Notes: generated by a model not told the origin, from the letters alone. Positions 40,770-49,108 are shown, counted from the first letter of the stretch. The stretch is 64,000 nt of DNA from Actinokineospora enzanensis DSM 44649 (GCF_000374445.1 NZ_KB894430.1:1-64000); one strand, 5' to 3'. A program made the numbers and translations.

Positions 40770-41297
40770 ATGATCAAGCACGCAACGGCGTCCACCTTTC
40801 TGTTCCATCGGTTTCCGACCGAGTGGCGTCTCGGCCTGATCGTGCATCCCCGGTTGGGCAGGCACATGGTCGTCGGTGGGCATGTCGAGCCTGACGAGAC
40901 GCCAGCGGCGGCGGCCGAACGTGAGGCGGTCGAGGAATCCGGTCGAAAGGTGCTGCTCGTGCCTGGCCCGGCGCTGGGCCTGCCGGACGGGTATCCGCAT
41001 CGGCAGGTGCCGGCGCCGTGGTGGATCACCGAGATCGACGTTCCGGCCGACAATCATCTGGGCGAGCCACACGTTCACGTCGACCATCAGTACGTGGGGG
41101 TTGCCGAGTCGCCGCATCAGGTCAGCGAGCCCGCGCACCCGTTCGCCTGGGTAGCCGAGCACGAACTCGACAGCCTGCTGATGTTCGAGGACACGAGGCT
41201 GTTGGCGCGGTCGCTCTTCCCACACGTCACTGCTATCGCCGCATCGGACGGTGGCGCGCAGCTGCTTCGGATGCTGGCTGGGACCAGCCTGTCCTGA
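40770..41297 (+). CDS. NUDIX hydrolase
   Basis: A 175-residue protein with the NUDIX box at about 32-54: G in GGHVEPDETP, then AEREAVEESG, fitting GX5EX7REUXEEXGU. These enzymes hydrolyse nucleoside diphosphates linked to another group. CGGAG stands nine bases before ATG 40770; a longer form from GTG 40710 is possible. The region after the box is His-rich (HQVPAPWW, EPHVHVDHQY reading PHVHVDHQYVG). Substrate unknown. It converges with a second NUDIX gene 28 bases away. Confidence 0.85.
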   Translation: MIKHATASTFLFHRFPTEWRLGLIVHPRLGRHMVVGGHVEPDETPAAAAEREAVEESGRKVLLVPGPALGLPDGYPHRQVPAPWWITEIDVPADNHLGEPHVHVDHQYVGVAESPHQVSEPAHPFAWVAEHELDSLLMFEDTRLLARSLFPHVTAIAASDGGAQLLRMLAGTSLS

Positions 41298-41324
41298 CCA
41301 GGTGTGAGAGCGACGCGGTCCGGG

Positions 41325-41789
41325 TCAGCGACCGGCCAGGGCTGGCACGGCAGGGTGCGGCCAGCCCTGCAGACCGAACGACTCGCCGCGGCGGTAGAGC
41401 TCGACCCCGGCGTGCGTGTACGGCACGGTGTTGTCCGGGAGCTGGCCGAGAGGGAACCACCGGATCTGTGAGCACTTGTGCGGCTCGGCGTTGCGGGGTT
41501 CTCCGCGCCATTGGCGCGCGTAAAAGAAAAACCCCACGCGAGCGTGACCTTCGGGATTGAGGTAGTGCACGGTCGTGACCATGTCGAGGTCGTCGCGGTC
41601 CAGCTCGACGTCGATTTCCTCGCGGGCTTCGCGGATGATGGCGGCGACCATGTCTTCGCCCTGTTCGAGCTTGCCGGAGGGAAGGTTCCAGTCGCCATCG
41701 GCGTAGCCGGTGTCGAAGCGCTGGGCGAGCAGGACGTGCCCGTCGCGGACCAGGAGGAGCATGACGTCAACAAAGCTGGTGTACGGCAC
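41325..41789 (-). CDS. NUDIX hydrolase, last gene of the radical SAM operon
   Basis: A 154-residue NUDIX protein with the box SGKLEQGEDMVAAII followed by REAREEID (about 38-61); the final conserved Gly of the box is Asp. Segment NLPSGKLEQGE precedes the helix as usual. It follows the P-loop kinase by 44 bases in the same direction. A role in removing a nucleotide made or used by the operon is plausible but not shown. Confidence 0.85.
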   Translation of the reverse strand: MPYTSFVDVMLLLVRDGHVLLAQRFDTGYADGDWNLPSGKLEQGEDMVAAIIREAREEIDVELDRDDLDMVTTVHYLNPEGHARVGFFFYARQWRGEPRNAEPHKCSQIRWFPLGQLPDNTVPYTHAGVELYRRGESFGLQGWPHPAVPALAGR

Positions 41790-41833
41790 GTCGTGGTCAT
41801 CCTGTGCTGGTCGGCGGCGTGGAAGGCCACAGG

Positions 41834-42442
41834 TTATCCGGCGAGGACCAGACCGGCGTCGGCGACCCGCCGGGTGATCCAGTCGACACGCTGTTCGGTC
41901 TCGAGTCCAGCCGGGACGTCGAGGATGGGCACGCCGAGCCGGTCGTAGAGCTCGCGCAGCGTGGTGGCGGCCTTGTCCTGCAGGCCGGAGACCTTGGCGC
42001 GGAAGCCGTCGGTGGGTTGGTCGTAGTGGTCGTGGGTGAAGAAAACGAGGTCGTAGGTGGGCGCCCAGGCTCGGCAGAAGTGCTCCATCGCGTCGAGCAC
42101 CGCGGCGTCGAGGCTGCCGGGCGCGACGTCGAGCAGCATCCGGGCGTAGGCGAGCACGTTGACGATCGTCTTGTCGGCGATGAGGAGCTGGTGGTGGCGT
42201 GCGGTGCGCAGGTGGAACTGCAGGTGGGCGGCGAACACGTCGACTTCGGCGGCGAGGTCGAAGGTGCCGCGCCCGTGGATGACGATCTCCTCCATGAATG
42301 GGCTGGTCCGAGCTGGCTCGCCCATCGCGGCGACGTTGACGCCCTGGCGCCGGTAGGTGGCGGTCAGGGCGTGGATGAGGGTGGTCTTGCCGGAGGCGTG
42401 CGTGCCGTCGATGGCGATGGTCTGGCAGTCGCGGATCGTCAC
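41834..42442 (-). CDS. P-loop nucleotide kinase-like protein
   Basis: A 202-residue protein with Walker A GTHASGKT (13-20) in AIDGTHASGKTTLIHAL, and a likely Walker B or substrate segment YDLVFFTHDHYDQP (about 133-146). The fold resembles thymidylate kinase or NadR-type kinases. LLIADKTIVNVLAYARM suggests a DK-type substrate-binding motif as in deoxynucleoside kinases. It starts ten bases after the preceding nuclease-fold gene. The substrate is unknown. Confidence 0.78.
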   Translation of the reverse strand: MTIRDCQTIAIDGTHASGKTTLIHALTATYRRQGVNVAAMGEPARTSPFMEEIVIHGRGTFDLAAEVDVFAAHLQFHLRTARHHQLLIADKTIVNVLAYARMLLDVAPGSLDAAVLDAMEHFCRAWAPTYDLVFFTHDHYDQPTDGFRAKVSGLQDKAATTLRELYDRLGVPILDVPAGLETEQRVDWITRRVADAGLVLAG

Positions 42443-42452
42443 GGAGTCCCTT

Positions 42453-43223
42453 TCACAGCAGGTCGGTGAAGGTCGGATGGGCGAGCCATGCGAAGGAGTC
42501 GTCGAGCTGGTCGGCCAGCAGCCGGTTGACGTTGAGGGTGCCGCTCCAGCCGGCGCGGCCGGTGGCGCGGAAGGCGACCAGGGCGGTGGACAGGCTGTGG
42601 CGCAGGTTGAGCACGCTGACGCGTTCGCGGGCTTCGACGGAGCCCTGGTCGAGGTAGGCGCGGTGCAGCGCGGTCATGGACTTGGTGCGCAGCTCGGGCT
42701 GGGTGACGTCGAGCCGTAGCTCCGTGCAGACGTCGACCAGGCGGCGGGACTTGCAGGCCAGCACGTGGTCGGTGTCGTAGCGGGTGTCGATGACGCGGCG
42801 CTCGACTAGGTCGCCGTCCCGGCGGCTCCGCCAGGCCTGGCGGGCGCTGGCGACGTCCTCCAGGGGCGCGGCGCTCGCGTTGGCCAGGACGCCGAGGTCG
42901 CTGGTGAACTGGTGGCCGGTGACGTGGTCGGCGGCAGCGAACGCGGTGCTCACCGCCTTGTTGGCTGCGGCCAACAAGGCGGGGATCTCGTCCGGGTTCT
43001 CGATGTAGACGCTGGTGTAGGAGAAGGGCAGCTCGGTCAGGTCGACGGAGTCGCCGCTGCGGGGCAGCGCGGCGTAGACCACGGAGTAGCAGAACGGCTT
43101 GTTGCCGTTCTTGATCCGGTAGTTCTTGGTCCACTCGACGTCGATGGATGCCCAGAGCGTCGTCCCGGCGGTGCGGCGGGGTGCCCGGCCGTTCTTGCCG
43201 GGGATGTTCGTGGTGATGATCAT
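42453..43223 (-). CDS. Exonuclease-fold (DnaQ/RNase H-like) protein
   Basis: A 256-residue protein with CGAAGGAGCGGAC before its ATG. LWASIDVEWTKNY (about 23-35) resembles the DxE motif of 3'-5' exonucleases, VTGHQFTSDLGVLA the second motif with Asp, and RVIDTRYDTDHVL a further acidic segment. The canonical final HxxxD is not clear, so activity is uncertain. The neighbour 43291-44022 is a diverged copy, with the same order of GHxxxxDL, VIDT and a helical C-terminus (SLSTALVAFRATGRAGW). Confidence 0.6.
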   Translation of the reverse strand: MIITTNIPGKNGRAPRRTAGTTLWASIDVEWTKNYRIKNGNKPFCYSVVYAALPRSGDSVDLTELPFSYTSVYIENPDEIPALLAAANKAVSTAFAAADHVTGHQFTSDLGVLANASAAPLEDVASARQAWRSRRDGDLVERRVIDTRYDTDHVLACKSRRLVDVCTELRLDVTQPELRTKSMTALHRAYLDQGSVEARERVSVLNLRHSLSTALVAFRATGRAGWSGTLNVNRLLADQLDDSFAWLAHPTFTDLL

Positions 43224-43290
43224 GTCCGCTCCTTCGGGATGTCGGGGTGGTGGCCCGGTCCATCTTGGTGCCGGGCCACCACCGTGTGGG

Positions 43291-44022
43291 TCAGGGGGCG
43301 AGCGCGTCGGTCGGCTTCTCGGCGAGATGGTCGAGCTGGTCGAGGTGGTCCCAGGCCGCGTCGGCGACGAGGTCGTCGAGGTCGACCGGGCTGGTCCAGT
43401 CGTATCGGCCGGCGGCGCGGGCCGCGACGAGGGCGATCGCCAGCGTGCGGACGATGGCCTGTCGCACGGTCACTGCCAGCGAGGCGCCCTCGGGCGGGGC
43501 GAGCGTGGCGGCCTTGAGTGCGGCGTGCTCGCACACCGCGGCCAGGTCGGTCACCGCCGGTTCGCCGATGTCGTGCGCGGTGTCGATCACCTTGGCGGTC
43601 CCGCGTTCCTTGGCCTGACGTGCGGTCCACTGCTGGCGGACGCTGTCCACTCCGGGAAGCCGACGGTCAACGCCGAACGCCGTGAGCGCGGCGAGATCGG
43701 CGGCGACGTCGTGGCCGGCGAGGACCTTGGCGTGGCGTCGGCTGGCCACGAGGATCTCGTCGAACCGTTCGGGCAGGATGGCGGGGCTGTCGTCCGGTTC
43801 GCTGGTCAGCACCTCGAACCCGAAGTTGAGGCTCTGGCCGTCCAGCGACAAGGTGCGGGTGGAGTCGGTGTAGAGGTAGATCACGCAGGCCCACTCGGGG
43901 CGCCGCACGTACCCGGTCAGACCGACCGCGACGGCGGCCATCATCGGCCGCTCCGGAGCGAACGGGCGCTGGGTGGCGCCGTACGGCTCGATCGGCCAAT
44001 GCAGGTTGGTGGTCCTACGCAT
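43291..44022 (-). CDS. Diverged exonuclease-fold paralogue
   Basis: A 243-residue protein. ATG 44022 is chosen because GCGAGG lies eight bases upstream and this start falls inside the end of the radical SAM gene. Segments VLAGHDVAADLAALTAFG, KVIDTAHDIGEP and LAIALVAARAAGRYDW match the order of the neighbouring exonuclease-fold protein, but the first DxE motif is not evident (WACVIYLYTDS). It may be an inactive partner of the downstream protein. Confidence 0.6.
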   Translation of the reverse strand: MRRTTNLHWPIEPYGATQRPFAPERPMMAAVAVGLTGYVRRPEWACVIYLYTDSTRTLSLDGQSLNFGFEVLTSEPDDSPAILPERFDEILVASRRHAKVLAGHDVAADLAALTAFGVDRRLPGVDSVRQQWTARQAKERGTAKVIDTAHDIGEPAVTDLAAVCEHAALKAATLAPPEGASLAVTVRQAIVRTLAIALVAARAAGRYDWTSPVDLDDLVADAAWDHLDQLDHLAEKPTDALAP

Positions 44023-45004
44023 GACTGCCACCTCGCTGGGTGGCGAGGATGCTGGTGCCCAGGTACTTCGCGACGTGGTTGCGCTTGAACCGGTAACGCT
44101 GCCAGATCTCGGTGATCGGCTCCTCGAGCACGTTGCCCAGCGGCTCGAACAAGTTCTTCGCGTCGTACACCGGCCAGGCGCTGGCCTGGCCGGTCGGCTC
44201 GATGCAGATCATGTGGCCTTCGGTGGACTCGTTCCACGTGGTCAGCCGGAGGGCAGGCTGCCAGCCGAACGTGGCAGCCAGGCTGGTCAGCTCGCCGAAC
44301 TTGACCTCGGCTTCGGCCTCGGTGATGAACTCGCTCTCCTGCAGTTTGAGCGCGTTCCCCTTGCGCAGCGGCATGATGAGCTTGAGCTTGCCCGCGTCGA
44401 TCGCGTCGGCGATCTGATAGAGGTAGGGCAGGCCGTGCAGGCCCGAGCGCAGCGCCACGCAGGACAGCGACAGCGGGAGCCCGTGCTCCTGGAACGCACG
44501 GATCCCGGTCATGATCTTGTCCCAGTCTCCGCGCAGTCGTGCGGTGATCGCACGCGGGCCGTCGAGACCGACGTTGACGTAGGCGATCTTGCCGACCATG
44601 CGCTCAGCCCACTGCGCGCCCCTGGTCGCGTTGGTCGGGATCCCGAGGATGAAGTCGGGGGCGTACATGTCGACGACGTCGCCGAAGTCCCGGCGCAGCA
44701 AGGGTTCACCGCCGGAGAGGAACACTCGTTGCACGCCCGCGAGGTTCGCGCGCATGGTGTCGAGCTGGTCCAGGGTGGGGTCGGGCAGTTGCAGCGTCTC
44801 CGAGCAGAAGTTGCAGTCGAAGTCGCACCTCTTGGTGATCTGCTGGATGACCGAGAGCGGGGCGTTGATCTGCTCGGCGAGCTCGTCGACGGACGTCTCG
44901 CCGTTGAGCCGGAAGTGGTGTCCTTCGGTGAAGATCACCGGCCCGGACTGTGCCTGAACCAGCGGTGCGGGGGCGGGCATGGTGGGCATACCGAGGTTGG
45001 TCAC
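44015..45004 (-). CDS. Radical SAM enzyme
   Basis: A 329-residue protein starting at GTG. ITKRCDFDCNFCSE supplies Cys60, Cys64 and Cys67 of the CxxxCxxC cluster motif, FLSGGEPLLRRD is the SAM-binding GGE motif, and IPTNATRGA and VNVGLDGP complete the barrel signature. Two C-terminal segments (HMICIEPTGQASAWPVYDAK, LGNVLEEPITEIW) resemble the end of SPASM-type enzymes, but the cysteines expected of SPASM are missing. Substrate unknown. It heads the enzyme part of a long operon with nuclease-fold, kinase and NUDIX genes. Confidence 0.9.
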   Translation of the reverse strand: MTNLGMPTMPAPAPLVQAQSGPVIFTEGHHFRLNGETSVDELAEQINAPLSVIQQITKRCDFDCNFCSETLQLPDPTLDQLDTMRANLAGVQRVFLSGGEPLLRRDFGDVVDMYAPDFILGIPTNATRGAQWAERMVGKIAYVNVGLDGPRAITARLRGDWDKIMTGIRAFQEHGLPLSLSCVALRSGLHGLPYLYQIADAIDAGKLKLIMPLRKGNALKLQESEFITEAEAEVKFGELTSLAATFGWQPALRLTTWNESTEGHMICIEPTGQASAWPVYDAKNLFEPLGNVLEEPITEIWQRYRFKRNHVAKYLGTSILATQRGGSHA

Positions 45005-45077
45005 GATGGAACCCTTTCCTGTTCTACCTTGGGACAGAACAACATCAGCCCGTCCACAGTGGACGGACTGCTGGCTG

Positions 45078-45380
45078 TTACACCTCGCCTTCCGGGCCCA
45101 ACACGACGCCGTCGTCGATCTCGACGAGCTCGTATCCCTCGGGCACCGCGAACGCGGTCAACCAGTCCTGTGCCTCCCGGCCGCCGCGGGCGAGCTGCTC
45201 CTCGACGTCCGGGGAGGGTGCGCTCCGAGCGCGGCCTGCGGCGGCGAGCTCGGCGTTGCCGTAATAGTTGTTGACCCAGCCGTGCTCGGTCGCCAGCTCG
45301 ATCAGGCGGATGTTCACGCCGCGCGTCGTGTTCGCGCGCACCAGCACGCCGGCGGTGTTCAGCAGGGTGGCTTGGCCCAT
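45078..45380 (-). CDS. Small unknown protein upstream of the radical SAM gene
   Basis: A 100-residue protein with AGAAGGAGAACGTCGT before ATG 45380. An N-terminal amphipathic region (VLVRANTTRGVNIRLIELA) is followed by an Asn/Tyr patch (GWVNNYYGNAELAAA) and an acidic C-terminus. A small gene directly before a radical SAM gene can be a modified peptide precursor, but this one has no Cys-rich or Gly-rich core, so that role is only a possibility. Confidence 0.65.
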   Translation of the reverse strand: MGQATLLNTAGVLVRANTTRGVNIRLIELATEHGWVNNYYGNAELAAAGRARSAPSPDVEEQLARGGREAQDWLTAFAVPEGYELVEIDDGVVLGPEGEV

Positions 45381-45399
45381 ACGACGTTCTCCTTCTCTG

Positions 45400-45798
45400 T
45401 CAAGGCAAGTTGTTCGGCGGCGGGGGACTGGCCGGTCTGGGCGGCCGGGAAATCGTGACGATCTTCGTGCGGTACCTGGCCTCGTTGAGCGCCTGCGCGA
45501 ACGCGGTCACGTAGGCGCCGAGGACGGCAGCGTCCTGCGCGTCGACGTCATTGAGTCCGGGCAGGTGAGCCTCGGTGAGAAGGAGGTAGACCTGGCTGCT
45601 GTCATCGCGTGCCGCGCGGCCGTCGCAGATCAGCCAGACCGCAAGCCGGGGATCCTGGATGATCAGCCGAGGGAGTTTGCCCTGGACGCGCTGGTGAGCT
45701 GGCTTCTTGCCTCGCTCCTCGGCGGTGATCACCGCGGCACGTAACGCGGCCGTCTCGGCGATGGGCACGACGTCGCGCGGCTCTGGTCGTTGAGCCAT
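45400..45798 (-). CDS. Unknown 132-residue protein
   Basis: Its ATG shares a base with the preceding stop (TGATG). The protein is alpha/beta in pattern, with RLIIQDPRLAVWLICDGRAA and SSQVYLLLTEAHLPGL, a helix (VLGAYVTAFAQALNEARY), and a Pro-rich end. Function unknown. It belongs to the 47340-41325 operon. Confidence 0.65.
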   Translation of the reverse strand: MAQRPEPRDVVPIAETAALRAAVITAEERGKKPAHQRVQGKLPRLIIQDPRLAVWLICDGRAARDDSSQVYLLLTEAHLPGLNDVDAQDAAVLGAYVTAFAQALNEARYRTKIVTISRPPRPASPPPPNNLP

Positions 45799-46343
45799 CA
45801 CGCGGTCACGGAGGTGGATCGCGACCTGGCGAAGTGCGAGTGCCCCGGTAGCTCGGGGAGTTCGAGGATCGCTTCGACGACCTCAGTGAACAGGCCGACC
45901 TTGGTCCATCGCACCTGCCGCAGCCGCTCACGCGCGGCGTCGTCGAGCGCGTGCTGTTCGTCCTCTTTCAGGGTCTGCTGGTCGTCGCCGTCGAGTTCCG
46001 CGTCGTCCGGCATGAACGCGGACAGGTCGTCGGAGCTGGGCACGGTGAAGAGGTCGTCGGGACGGAACGCGTCGACGGGCACCCGGTAGGCGAACGAGCC
46101 GTCCCAGGACGCGAGGACGACCCAGGTCACGCCCTTCCAGAACCGCTGGAACATGCGAGCAGGTCGGTCACGATCCATCGCGGGATCGGTCACCAGCCGG
46201 TCGGACTGGGTGTATCCGGCGCGGCGAAGGCGCTCGACAGCACGGCGCACGGCGGTGGCGCCTTCGGCTGTCTCTAGCGCGCCCCACGGGTCGTCGAGGG
46301 CGAGGGCCTTGATCTTGCTGCGTTCCGTGGTCGGTTCCGGCAT
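45798..46343 (-). CDS. Unknown 181-residue protein
   Basis: ATG 46343 follows GGGGAAG. A basic helical region (AVRRAVERLRRAGYTQSDRL) precedes strands (GVTWVVLASWDGSFAYRVPV) and an acidic helical part (DDQQTLKEDEQHALDDAARE). No family is recognised. Its stop is coupled to the next gene. Confidence 0.65.
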   Translation of the reverse strand: MPEPTTERSKIKALALDDPWGALETAEGATAVRRAVERLRRAGYTQSDRLVTDPAMDRDRPARMFQRFWKGVTWVVLASWDGSFAYRVPVDAFRPDDLFTVPSSDDLSAFMPDDAELDGDDQQTLKEDEQHALDDAARERLRQVRWTKVGLFTEVVEAILELPELPGHSHFARSRSTSVTA

Positions 46344-46397
46344 GGTTCTGGCTTCCCCGGTGGTTGTTATGGCTGGCAAGCTGGCGAACCGCCTCAG

Positions 46398-46811
46398 CTA
46401 GGTCTTGTCGCGGCCCTCGAAGAACCACTCCGGCGCTTGCTGAGCGGGTTTGCCTTGGTGCTGGTTGTCGGGAACTGGTTCGGCAGGGTTCTGGCCGGTC
46501 GGCTGATGCAGGTGCTCCGAAAGATCCATCGCGTACTTCAGGGCCTCGCCCACCGGCAGGAACTCCTCCCAGACCACGTTGTGGTCAAAGGGAAAGTCCG
46601 GGTTGTAGCTGGCCACGCAGTGCAGCAAGAGTGACGGCGCGTTGAAGCTCAACGTCACGACGTCGACGTAGCGCTCGCCTTCCTCGGTGTAGATCAGCGA
46701 GAGCTGGACGGCTCGGACCTTGTGAAGGATCGGGTTCGGCCTGACCTGCCAGCCGGCGCTCAGCAGCCAGCGGACACCGGACCTGACTTCGTCTTCGGCG
46801 GGCATGGTCAT
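46398..46811 (-). CDS. Unknown 137-residue protein
   Basis: ATG 46811 overlaps the stop of the small membrane protein (ATGA). It looks like an alpha/beta protein: a helix (EVRSGVRWLLSAGWQVRPNP), strands (AVQLSLIYTEEGERYVDVVT, SLLLHCVASYNPDFP) and a final polar tail rich in Gln and Pro. No family is recognised. Confidence 0.65.
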   Translation of the reverse strand: MTMPAEDEVRSGVRWLLSAGWQVRPNPILHKVRAVQLSLIYTEEGERYVDVVTLSFNAPSLLLHCVASYNPDFPFDHNVVWEEFLPVGEALKYAMDLSEHLHQPTGQNPAEPVPDNQHQGKPAQQAPEWFFEGRDKT

Positions 46812-46951
46812 GCTGCCGCCTTTTGCTGCCGGGCCTCGGCCACGGCGGCGTCCCTGGCGTCCTGCCGGATGCGCGTGGCCCAGTAGATCAACCGGGCGAA
46901 GAAGATGAGCGCGGCAATGATCACGAACACGACCACCATCGGAGAAGTCAC
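46808..46951 (-). CDS. Single-pass small membrane protein (47 aa)
   Basis: GTG 46951 overlaps the preceding stop as GTGA. Residues 5-23 (MVVVFVIIAALIFFARLIYW) form one transmembrane helix, followed by a basic, Ala-rich cytoplasmic tail. Its stop in turn overlaps the next start. Tight coupling on both sides supports a real gene despite its size. Confidence 0.7.
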   Translation of the reverse strand: MTSPMVVVFVIIAALIFFARLIYWATRIRQDARDAAVAEARQQKAAA

Positions 46952-47340
46952 CGCCCTGCCATGACACGGAGCGCTGACCGCACGCTGGGCACCGCGGGGG
47001 ATTCGATCTGCTGGTGCGGCAACGTCAAGCAGAACTCGACAGTCGCCTCCAGGTCGGGCATCGCGCACGCTGAGCGGCGCTCGTTGCGGCCGCGCCAGCC
47101 GGAGTCCGTGTTGAGATCAGCGGTGGCGCCGCACGCGCAGAACGACGTGCCGCCCGCCGGGAACTGGCTGAGCCAGCCGTCCGACCTGCGCTCCCACCAC
47201 AAGGCGATGGTCTGCGCGCGGCAACGATGCAGGACCCACGGCAGAGAAGCGGCGTACCAGGGCACGCCGTCGAGATGCTTGACGACTGGATCGGCGGGAG
47301 TACCAGCGTGGACGCCTTCGCGTTGCCAACGACCGGACAT
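46948..47340 (-). CDS. Unknown 130-residue protein, first gene of the operon
   Basis: ATG 47340 follows GAGGCGGTTGAGAC. The protein has AQTIALWWERRSDGWLSQFP and TSFCACGATADLNTD, with a Cys pair that might bind a metal, and a later helix. It opens the leftward operon that reaches 41325 and faces the XRE regulator gene across a 400-bp divergent region. Confidence 0.65.
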   Translation of the reverse strand: MSGRWQREGVHAGTPADPVVKHLDGVPWYAASLPWVLHRCRAQTIALWWERRSDGWLSQFPAGGTSFCACGATADLNTDSGWRGRNERRSACAMPDLEATVEFCLTLPHQQIESPAVPSVRSALRVMAGR

Positions 47341-47394
47341 GTCTCAACCGCCTCTTCCCGACCTTGGTGGTTCCCAGCGAGGCCCTGGGGGCGT

Positions 47395-47425
47395 GATCGA
47401 GCCAGGTCGGGGGTCCGGCTCGATC
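47395..47425. promoter_or_regulatory. Inverted repeat in the divergent region 47341-47741
   Basis: GATCGAGCC and GGCTCGATC form a perfect nine-base inverted repeat separated by 13 bases, 55 bases upstream of the first gene of the leftward operon. It could be the binding site of the divergently encoded XRE protein. The rest of the 400-bp region holds promoter-like AT patches near 47590-47610 but no gene. Confidence 0.45.
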
Positions 47426-47741
47426 TCCTAGAGCCCCGCTGGGGGCTTGAGGCCGGCCGGGCGGTGTGGTGGCGGTTCCCGCGGGGGGTCCGGATTACCG
47501 CGTTAGCCCACGTCACAGGGACGCCAGGGGGGAGGAGCGTCCTCTGCTCCGCCCGGCCGGTTGCGGCTCTCCCGAACCGCGTCCTTACCATAGACCGAAA
47601 ACTTAAGATGAAGTGTAGCCCGTATGGGTGGCGTACCTGATGGTGTGACGCACGGACTTGCGACACTGTGTGTGTAGACGCTGGTGAAGGTGCTGTAGTA
47701 AGCCCCGACTTCAGCGACGAGAACACGGGAAGCGAGGCAGG

Positions 47742-48620
47742 ATGCCAGAGCAACGAGAAGACCCCAAGGCGCTGCGCTGGCTCATCGGCTCCGAGCTGCT
47801 CAACGCGCGGAACAAAGCCGGGGCCACCCAGGCGCAGGCGAGCAAAGCCGCAGGGTGCAGCCACGTAACGGTCAGCAACATGGAGTCAGGTTCGACAGCC
47901 CAGGAGCCTGCGCGCATCACGAAACTGATGAAGTTCTACAAGTGCGACCAGTCCGACATCGACCGTCTGGCTCGTCTCGCTGGTAGCTACGCAGGCAAGG
48001 GCGCCTGGTGGGCCGACTTCAAGGACGTCGTCGAAGACTGGTTCGCCACCTTCGTCGGCCTCGAGGGCCTGGCGAACGCCGAGTTCGTGTGGGAGCCGAT
48101 GGTCATTCCGGGGATGCTGCAGATTCCCGCCTACCACGAAGCCCTGCTCGACAACCATCTTCGGTTCTCGCCGGCCGAGGTGCCGAACGTAGTCAGCTTG
48201 CGCCGCGCCCGCCAGGAGCGCTTGCGATCGTCCGAGAATCCGCTCGACTTCACCACGTTCATCGAGCCGCGAACCCTGGACCGCCTCGTCGGAGGCCCGC
48301 AGGTCATGCGACAGCAGCTCGAAGCCCTGCGAGAATGGAACAAGCTGCCGAACGTGCACCTCTACGTCCCATCCGAGGAGATCGCCGTTCACGACGGCCT
48401 CGACGGGGAGTTCACGCTGTTGGACTTCGCGGTGGCGCAGAGTATCGGCTACATCGAGTTCCAGGATGGAGCCCGCTACATCCAGGACCAAGATCGAGTC
48501 AGGACATACGATCTGGCCCGGAAGCGGATGTGCAAAGCCGTGGCGCAGGACCACGACGAGGCACGCCGCCTGGCCGAAGAGGCGATCGCCTCACGTCTCG
48601 ACCGCCTCGCGGCAGCTTGA
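47742..48620 (+). CDS. XRE-family regulator with DUF5753 domain
   Basis: A 292-residue regulator. The N-terminal helix-turn-helix (about 14-70) includes ARNKAGATQAQASKAAGCSH and VTVSNMESG. The rest is the DUF5753 domain of actinobacterial XRE proteins, recognised by FVWEPMVIPGMLQIPAYHEA, RRARQERL, LREWNKLPNVHLYV and IEFQDGARYIQDQDRV. Members such as WhiJ act with a DUF397 partner encoded next door, as here, and control development or defence-like operons. It likely regulates itself and the leftward operon. Confidence 0.92.
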   Translation: MPEQREDPKALRWLIGSELLNARNKAGATQAQASKAAGCSHVTVSNMESGSTAQEPARITKLMKFYKCDQSDIDRLARLAGSYAGKGAWWADFKDVVEDWFATFVGLEGLANAEFVWEPMVIPGMLQIPAYHEALLDNHLRFSPAEVPNVVSLRRARQERLRSSENPLDFTTFIEPRTLDRLVGGPQVMRQQLEALREWNKLPNVHLYVPSEEIAVHDGLDGEFTLLDFAVAQSIGYIEFQDGARYIQDQDRVRTYDLARKRMCKAVAQDHDEARRLAEEAIASRLDRLAAA

Positions 48621-48640
48621 AGTTGAAGGAGGACAACAAC

Positions 48641-49042
48641 ATGCCCGGATCTAAGGAGCTCGTCTTCAGGGCCAGCTCCTACTCAAACGGCGGTGGCGGG
48701 TGTGTAGAACCCGCGCCGCATTCCAGGGGGGTGACTGTGCGTGACAGCAAGGACCCCGAGGGGCCGCGTCTGGAGTTCACCCACGATCAGTGGGCCAACT
48801 TCCTTCACGAGGTCAACAACGGACTGGCTTGCTCCAACGGTGCTGTCACGATTAGTACCGAGGAGCTCGCTCTGGTATATCGCGGCGAGCTGAAGCACAC
48901 CTGCTGGCACCTGCACGCTGTGAACTCCGAAGTCACGCTGCATTTCACCGAGGGCGAGCGCGTCGCGTTCCTCGCCGGTGCTCGCGGCGGCGAGTTCAAC
49001 TTCACCGAGTCCCCGGCTCTCGCTGCTGCTGCTGCGAGCTAA
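48641..49042 (+). CDS. DUF397-domain partner of the XRE regulator
   Basis: A 133-residue protein with GAAGGAGGACAACAAC before ATG 48641. LVFRASSYSNGGGGCVE and VTVRDSKDPEGPRLEFTHDQ (about 8-50) are the DUF397 signature; WANFLHEVNNG ends the domain. The C-terminal half is extra to the usual 60-70 residue family. DUF397 proteins bind the upstream XRE/DUF5753 protein and relieve or modify its repression. Confidence 0.9.
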   Translation: MPGSKELVFRASSYSNGGGGCVEPAPHSRGVTVRDSKDPEGPRLEFTHDQWANFLHEVNNGLACSNGAVTISTEELALVYRGELKHTCWHLHAVNSEVTLHFTEGERVAFLAGARGGEFNFTESPALAAAAAS

Positions 49043-49075
49043 TCCCCTGGCTCCCCACCACTGGTCCTGATCAAC

Positions 49076-49108
49076 AAGGGCCGCCCGCAACTCCTGCGGG
49101 CGGCCCTT
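49076..49108 (+). terminator. Intrinsic terminator after the DUF397 gene
   Basis: AAGGGCCGCCCGC pairs perfectly with GCGGGCGGCCCTT over 13 bases, with a seven-base loop and the T-rich AATCGTTCTTTG after it. It may also serve the leftward gene ending at 49137. Confidence 0.85.

Noticed and set aside
45004-45078. The small gene before the radical SAM gene as a RiPP precursor
   Set aside because: It has no leader-core boundary, Cys or repeated core residues, and the radical SAM protein lacks the SPASM cysteines typical of peptide maturases; left as unknown.
47341-47741. Rightward open frame across the divergent promoter region
   Set aside because: Its composition is unlike a protein, and the region lies between two well-supported divergent starts with operator-like repeats.
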